10,687 bases of DNA from a bacterium (GTDB lineage Bacteria > Krumholzibacteriota > Krumholzibacteriia > LZORAL124-64-63), in contig DAOVZQ010000031.1 in the NCBI GenBank assembly GCA_030635025.1, forward strand, positions 1 to 10,687, in the 5' to 3' direction. Each line of letters opens with the position of its first letter. Position 1 is the stretch's first letter. Made by a program: the position numbers and the translations under genes. This document shows, piece by piece, positions 7,885 through 10,687 of this stretch. The notes under the pieces are model-generated. The model saw only the letters and a list, made by a program, of their open reading frames with translations, was not told the origin of the DNA and ran no database searches.

Positions 7885-9185
7885 GCACGAACCTCGACAT
7901 CAAGGTCCACCACCTGACGCGGGTGGAGGGCCACGGCAACATCGTCGTGAACATGACCGACGGCGTACTTGAAAAAGCGCGACTGGAGATCGTCGAGGCG
8001 CCGCGGTACTTCGAGGCGATGCTCAAGGGACGCAGTTTCCACGAGGCGGCCATCATAACGTCGCGGATCTGCGGCATCTGTTCGTTGGGGCATCAGATGA
8101 CATCGTTCAAGGCGACCGAACAGGCCCTCGGCCTGGAGGTCAGCGAGCAGACGGTGCTGTTGCGCAAGTTGCTTGTGCACGGTGCGACCCTGCAGTCCAA
8201 TATCCTGCATGCCCTGTTTCTGGCCGCGCCCGATTTCCTGAAGGTCGGCTCTGTGTTTCCGCTGGTGGCGTCCCATCCCGACGTGGTCAAGGCCGCCTTG
8301 CGCATGAAGCGCCTGGCCAACGAGATCGCGGAAGTGATTTCCGGTCGGGCCGTACATCCCATCTCCTGCGTTCCTGGGGGGTTCACCGCGCTGCCGACCC
8401 CGGCCCAGCTCCTGTCTCTCAAGGAGAAGCTCGAGAATCAGATGGTGCCGGACCTCGCCTTCGTGGCCGAAGTCCTCGCATCGCTCGCCGCCGAGATCCC
8501 CGCTTTCACGCGCGAGACCGAATACATCTCGCTGCGTAGCGACGACGACTATGCTCTCTACGACGGTGACATCTGTTCGACCGACACGGGACGCGTTTCC
8601 GACGCCGAATACCTCGGCATGACCAACGAGTTCATCGTGCCCCACAGCACGTCGAAGCACTGCAAAGTCAACCGGTCGAGTTATATGGTGGGCGCGTTGG
8701 CGCGCTGGAACAACAACCACGACCGTCTCTGCCCGGCCGCCCTGGCCGTGGCCGGAAAGCTCGGTCTGGAGCCCGGCTGCTACAACCCGTTCATGAACAC
8801 CATCGCCCAGGTCGTCGAGGCCGTGCACTGCGCGCTGGACAGTGTCGAGATCATCGACGAGCTCCTCACGCGCGGCATCGTCGACGAGCAGCCCAACCAG
8901 GAACCGACCCGATTCGGCACCGGCATCGGCGCCACCGAGGTCCCGCGCGGCATCCTCTACCACGAGTACACCTACGACCGGCAGGGGCGGATCGCCGCGG
9001 CCAACTGTGTTATTCCCACGGGGCAGAACCTGGGCAACATCGACGACGACATGCGGCAGATCGTGCCCGAGGTCCTGGACCGACCCGAAAAAGAGATCGC
9101 GCACCTTTTGGAGATGCTCGTCCGGGCCTACGACCCGTGCATCTCCTGTTCGGTGCACATGCTGGACGTGAAATTCGTCAAGTGA
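7881..9185 (+). CDS. hydA: Group 3b [NiFe] hydrogenase large (alpha, catalytic) subunit
   Basis: This 434-residue subunit holds the NiFe(CN)2CO centre that interconverts H2 with protons and electrons. The ATG overlaps the hydD stop (ATGA), with GAAGGGG 7 bases upstream. Active-site ligands are present: RICGIC (Cys64 and Cys67) and DPCISC (Cys420 and Cys423), followed by His426, after which the maturation peptidase cleaves. The removable tail is only eight residues (427-434), short as in archaeal sulfhydrogenases. RVEGHG with Glu16 near the N-terminus is the usual conserved motif. Length and the hydBGDA gene order indicate group 3b rather than the 3c (F420-less, Mvh) or 3d (Hox) types. These enzymes are bidirectional, often evolve H2 from NADPH during fermentation, and some reduce sulfur. 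The actual direction here is unknown. Confidence 0.96.
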   Translation: MSTNLDIKVHHLTRVEGHGNIVVNMTDGVLEKARLEIVEAPRYFEAMLKGRSFHEAAIITSRICGICSLGHQMTSFKATEQALGLEVSEQTVLLRKLLVHGATLQSNILHALFLAAPDFLKVGSVFPLVASHPDVVKAALRMKRLANEIAEVISGRAVHPISCVPGGFTALPTPAQLLSLKEKLENQMVPDLAFVAEVLASLAAEIPAFTRETEYISLRSDDDYALYDGDICSTDTGRVSDAEYLGMTNEFIVPHSTSKHCKVNRSSYMVGALARWNNNHDRLCPAALAVAGKLGLEPGCYNPFMNTIAQVVEAVHCALDSVEIIDELLTRGIVDEQPNQEPTRFGTGIGATEVPRGILYHEYTYDRQGRIAAANCVIPTGQNLGNIDDDMRQIVPEVLDRPEKEIAHLLEMLVRAYDPCISCSVHMLDVKFVK

Positions 9186-9192
9186 GGCGGAC

Positions 9193-9663
9193 GTGAAGAT
9201 CGTGGCGGTGGGCAATTCCCTGTACGGGGACGACGGTGTGGGCGCCGCCGTGCTGGACCGCATTCGCGCCGACAACCTGTTTCCCGACGCCGAGCTGATC
9301 GACGCCGGCACGGACGCCCTCTCGCTGATAGACCGCTTCGAGCCCGACGGTTTGAACGTGGTCATCGATGCGGCCATGATGGGATGCGAACCTGGACGCG
9401 TCCAAAGGTTCACGCCTGAACAGGCCAGGTTGCGCATCCAATGGGATCACTTGTCGCTGCACGGCTTCGGGCTGGCGGAGACATTCGCCATGGCGGAATC
9501 GATCGGATGCATGCCCAGGCGCGTCGTGATCCTGGGTGTGGAACCAGAAGAGATTAGAATTGACCGGGGCCTATCCGACGCCGTCGCGTCGGCCGTTCCC
9601 GAGGTACTCCAGCTCATCCAAGCGGAGGTACGAGACGATGAAGCGGACCATCCTGGTCATTGA
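9193..9663 (+). CDS. [NiFe] hydrogenase large-subunit maturation endopeptidase (HycI/HybD/HoxW type)
   Basis: This Ni-dependent peptidase removes the C-terminal tail of HydA after the metal centre is inserted. It has 156 residues and starts with GTG; the ribosome site GAGG (9184-9187) overlaps the hydA stop, and the intergenic gap is 7 bases. Family motifs are present: VGNSLYGDDGVG (6-17), where Asp14 (or 13) takes the place of the first metal ligand (Glu in HybD, Asp in HycI-like members); VIDAAMMG with Asp59; and SLHGFGL with His90. Position directly after hydA is typical for a dedicated protease. The last 26 bases overlap the next gene in another frame. No hyp accessory genes occur in the window, so cofactor assembly must be encoded elsewhere. 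Confidence 0.92.
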   Translation: MKIVAVGNSLYGDDGVGAAVLDRIRADNLFPDAELIDAGTDALSLIDRFEPDGLNVVIDAAMMGCEPGRVQRFTPEQARLRIQWDHLSLHGFGLAETFAMAESIGCMPRRVVILGVEPEEIRIDRGLSDAVASAVPEVLQLIQAEVRDDEADHPGH

Positions 9664-10030
9664 CGATGATATCGATCTGGTGGAGATTATTCGTCTGACC
9701 CTCGAGAACGAGGGCTACGCTGTGATCGACGCCCAGAACGGTACCCACGGTCTCGAACTGGCCCGCGAGCAGGGGCCCGATCTGATCCTGTTGGACGTCA
9801 TGATGAGTGAGATCGACGAGGGATTCCAGGTGGCCTACGAGCTGCGCGGCAACGAGCTCACATCGGACATCCCCATCATCATGCTCACCGCGGTGTCCGA
9901 TCAGACCGGCTTCGACTTCGATCCCGACCAGGACGCCGAGTTCCTGCCCGTGGACGAATTCCTGGAGAAGCCACTCAGTCCACAGCGACTCGTGGACTAC
10001 ATACGAAAGCATCTACCGGCGACGTCGTGA
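9638..10030 (+). CDS. Single-domain (CheY-like) response regulator
   Basis: This 130-residue protein is a lone receiver domain that should accept phosphate from a sensor kinase, most likely the one encoded next. The ATG at 9638 has GGAGG 9 bases upstream inside the peptidase gene. Receiver residues are complete: acidic pocket Asp9-Asp11, phosphorylation site Asp53 (LLDVMM), Thr84 (MLTA) and Lys111 (EKP). Between Thr84 and Lys111 lies a slightly long acidic and aromatic segment (FDFDPDQDAEFLPVDEF, 92-108), about five residues longer than in CheY, which could form a partner-binding surface. There is no DNA-binding or enzymatic output domain, so it acts by protein contact or as a phosphorelay step. 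Its TGA shares an A with the kinase ATG, which makes the two a likely pair. Confidence 0.93.
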   Translation: MKRTILVIDDDIDLVEIIRLTLENEGYAVIDAQNGTHGLELAREQGPDLILLDVMMSEIDEGFQVAYELRGNELTSDIPIIMLTAVSDQTGFDFDPDQDAEFLPVDEFLEKPLSPQRLVDYIRKHLPATS

Positions 10031-10687
10031 TGAAACCTGACGCCCCCACACCAGAACCCGTCGTCGTCGAGTCGGCCCAGTTCGTCTCGGCCGCCTCGCT
10101 GCGCGTGCGTTCCGACTGGTTCGTCAAGATGCGGTGGGGTGCGGCGGTGGGTGTGATCATCCTGTCGTCACTGGCCGGGGCCGTGGCCAACATTCCTTTG
10201 CCCCAGATGCCGATCATCGTCACGGCCGTCGCGATGATCCTGCTCAACGTCGTCTATTTCCTGCGCAACAGGCGTGTGGCTCCGCTGGTCATCGAGGACG
10301 AGTTGCGCGTGGTGAAGGTGCAGATGCTCGTCGATCTGCTGCTATTGACCATCCTGATCAATCTGACCGGCGGACTCGAGAATCCCTTCTATTTCATCTA
10401 CGTCATCCATGTGCTGATCGCGAGCCTGCTCTTCAAGAGCCGGGACGCCTATCAGGTCGCACTCTTCGGCGCCCTACTCTTCAGTTTCGACGTGCTGGGT
10501 GAGCATTTTGGTGTTCTGCCGCACCACCACCTGGAGGGTGTCGGTGTCCTGTATCACGACCTGCTCTACGTGTTCGTCTGTCTGGTCTCCTTCTGGCTCG
10601 TGCTCTTCGCCGGCGCCTACGTGGGTGGCTGGATCATGCACCACAACCGGACCATCAAGAACGAGCTGGTCGAACGTCAGACTCAAC
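10030..10687 (+). CDS. RegB/PrrB-like membrane sensor histidine kinase, N-terminal sensor part (3' end beyond window)
   Basis: The frame stays open to the window end, giving 219 residues of sensor region. The ATG overlaps the preceding stop (TGATG). After a short polar N-terminus come a basic VKMRWG (32-37) and six hydrophobic segments at roughly 38-56, 60-78, 98-112, 119-136, 142-158 and 178-203. A charged, helical linker then begins (RTIKNELVERQTQ), as expected just before a dimerisation/phosphoacceptor domain. GGLENPF at 114-120, at the end of helix 3, matches GGxxNPF, the heptapeptide described as the ubiquinone-binding redox sensor of RegB/PrrB kinases; the RW before helix 1 also fits. 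The kinase core (H, N, G boxes) is not in the window, so histidine kinase identity is inferred from this topology, the motif and the coupled response regulator. Other quinone-responsive 6-helix kinases remain possible. Confidence 0.75.
   Translation, partial: MKPDAPTPEPVVVESAQFVSAASLRVRSDWFVKMRWGAAVGVIILSSLAGAVANIPLPQMPIIVTAVAMILLNVVYFLRNRRVAPLVIEDELRVVKVQMLVDLLLLTILINLTGGLENPFYFIYVIHVLIASLLFKSRDAYQVALFGALLFSFDVLGEHFGVLPHHHLEGVGVLYHDLLYVFVCLVSFWLVLFAGAYVGGWIMHHNRTIKNELVERQTQ

Noticed and set aside
7860..9437. A 525-codon open frame on the minus strand opposite hydA and the peptidase gene
   Set aside because: It is a shadow of high-GC codon use: it crosses two real genes, has no ribosome site and shows no recognisable domain.

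Overview
The window is GC-rich and densely coding. It comes from a Gram-negative bacterium: it encodes an outer-membrane-type lipoprotein, a small beta-barrel protein ending in Phe, and a Wzz-like inner-membrane protein. The gene set (NAD(P)-linked group 3b [NiFe] hydrogenase, pyrophosphate-driven ion pump, quinone-motif sensor kinase) suggests an anaerobe or facultative anaerobe that economises on energy. The phylum cannot be fixed from this sequence. No mobile element, CRISPR array, tRNA or rRNA was seen.

Layout. (1) 1-1002: 3' part of a coiled-coil protein with a Wzz/chain-length-determinant-like C-terminal end. (2) 1109-1897: a lipoprotein with two tandem FKBP prolyl isomerase domains, with its own candidate promoter, closed by a GC-rich hairpin. 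(3) 1982-2133: a leader with four successive perfect inverted repeats, one with a possible pseudoknot, before (4) 2134-4161: hppA, a membrane pyrophosphatase. Its residues mark it as K+-dependent and favour Na+ rather than pure H+ pumping. (5) A bidirectional terminator at 4184-4213 separates hppA from (6) a convergent small outer-membrane beta-barrel gene (4852 to 4235, minus strand). (7) 4853-5235 is a 383-base divergent control region with several dyads and a good sigma70-type promoter.

(8) From 5236 to the window end runs one tightly packed operon: hydB, hydG, hydD, hydA (Fe-S, flavin, small and large subunits of a cytosolic heterotetrameric [NiFe] hydrogenase), the hydrogenase maturation endopeptidase, a stand-alone receiver-domain response regulator, and the start of a six-helix sensor histidine kinase. 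Several genes overlap by 1-26 bases, implying translational coupling.

How the parts fit. The hydrogenase should move electrons between NAD(P)H and H2 (or sulfur), the endopeptidase matures its large subunit, and the two-component pair probably senses redox state: the kinase has GGLENPF, matching the GGxxNPF quinone-binding motif of RegB/PrrB. The receiver has no DNA-binding domain, so the output must lie elsewhere. The points most worth checking are the structured hppA leader, the Na+-type signature of the pump, the redox sensor built into the hydrogenase operon, and the apparent loss of a whole four-cysteine set from the HydB N-terminal domain.
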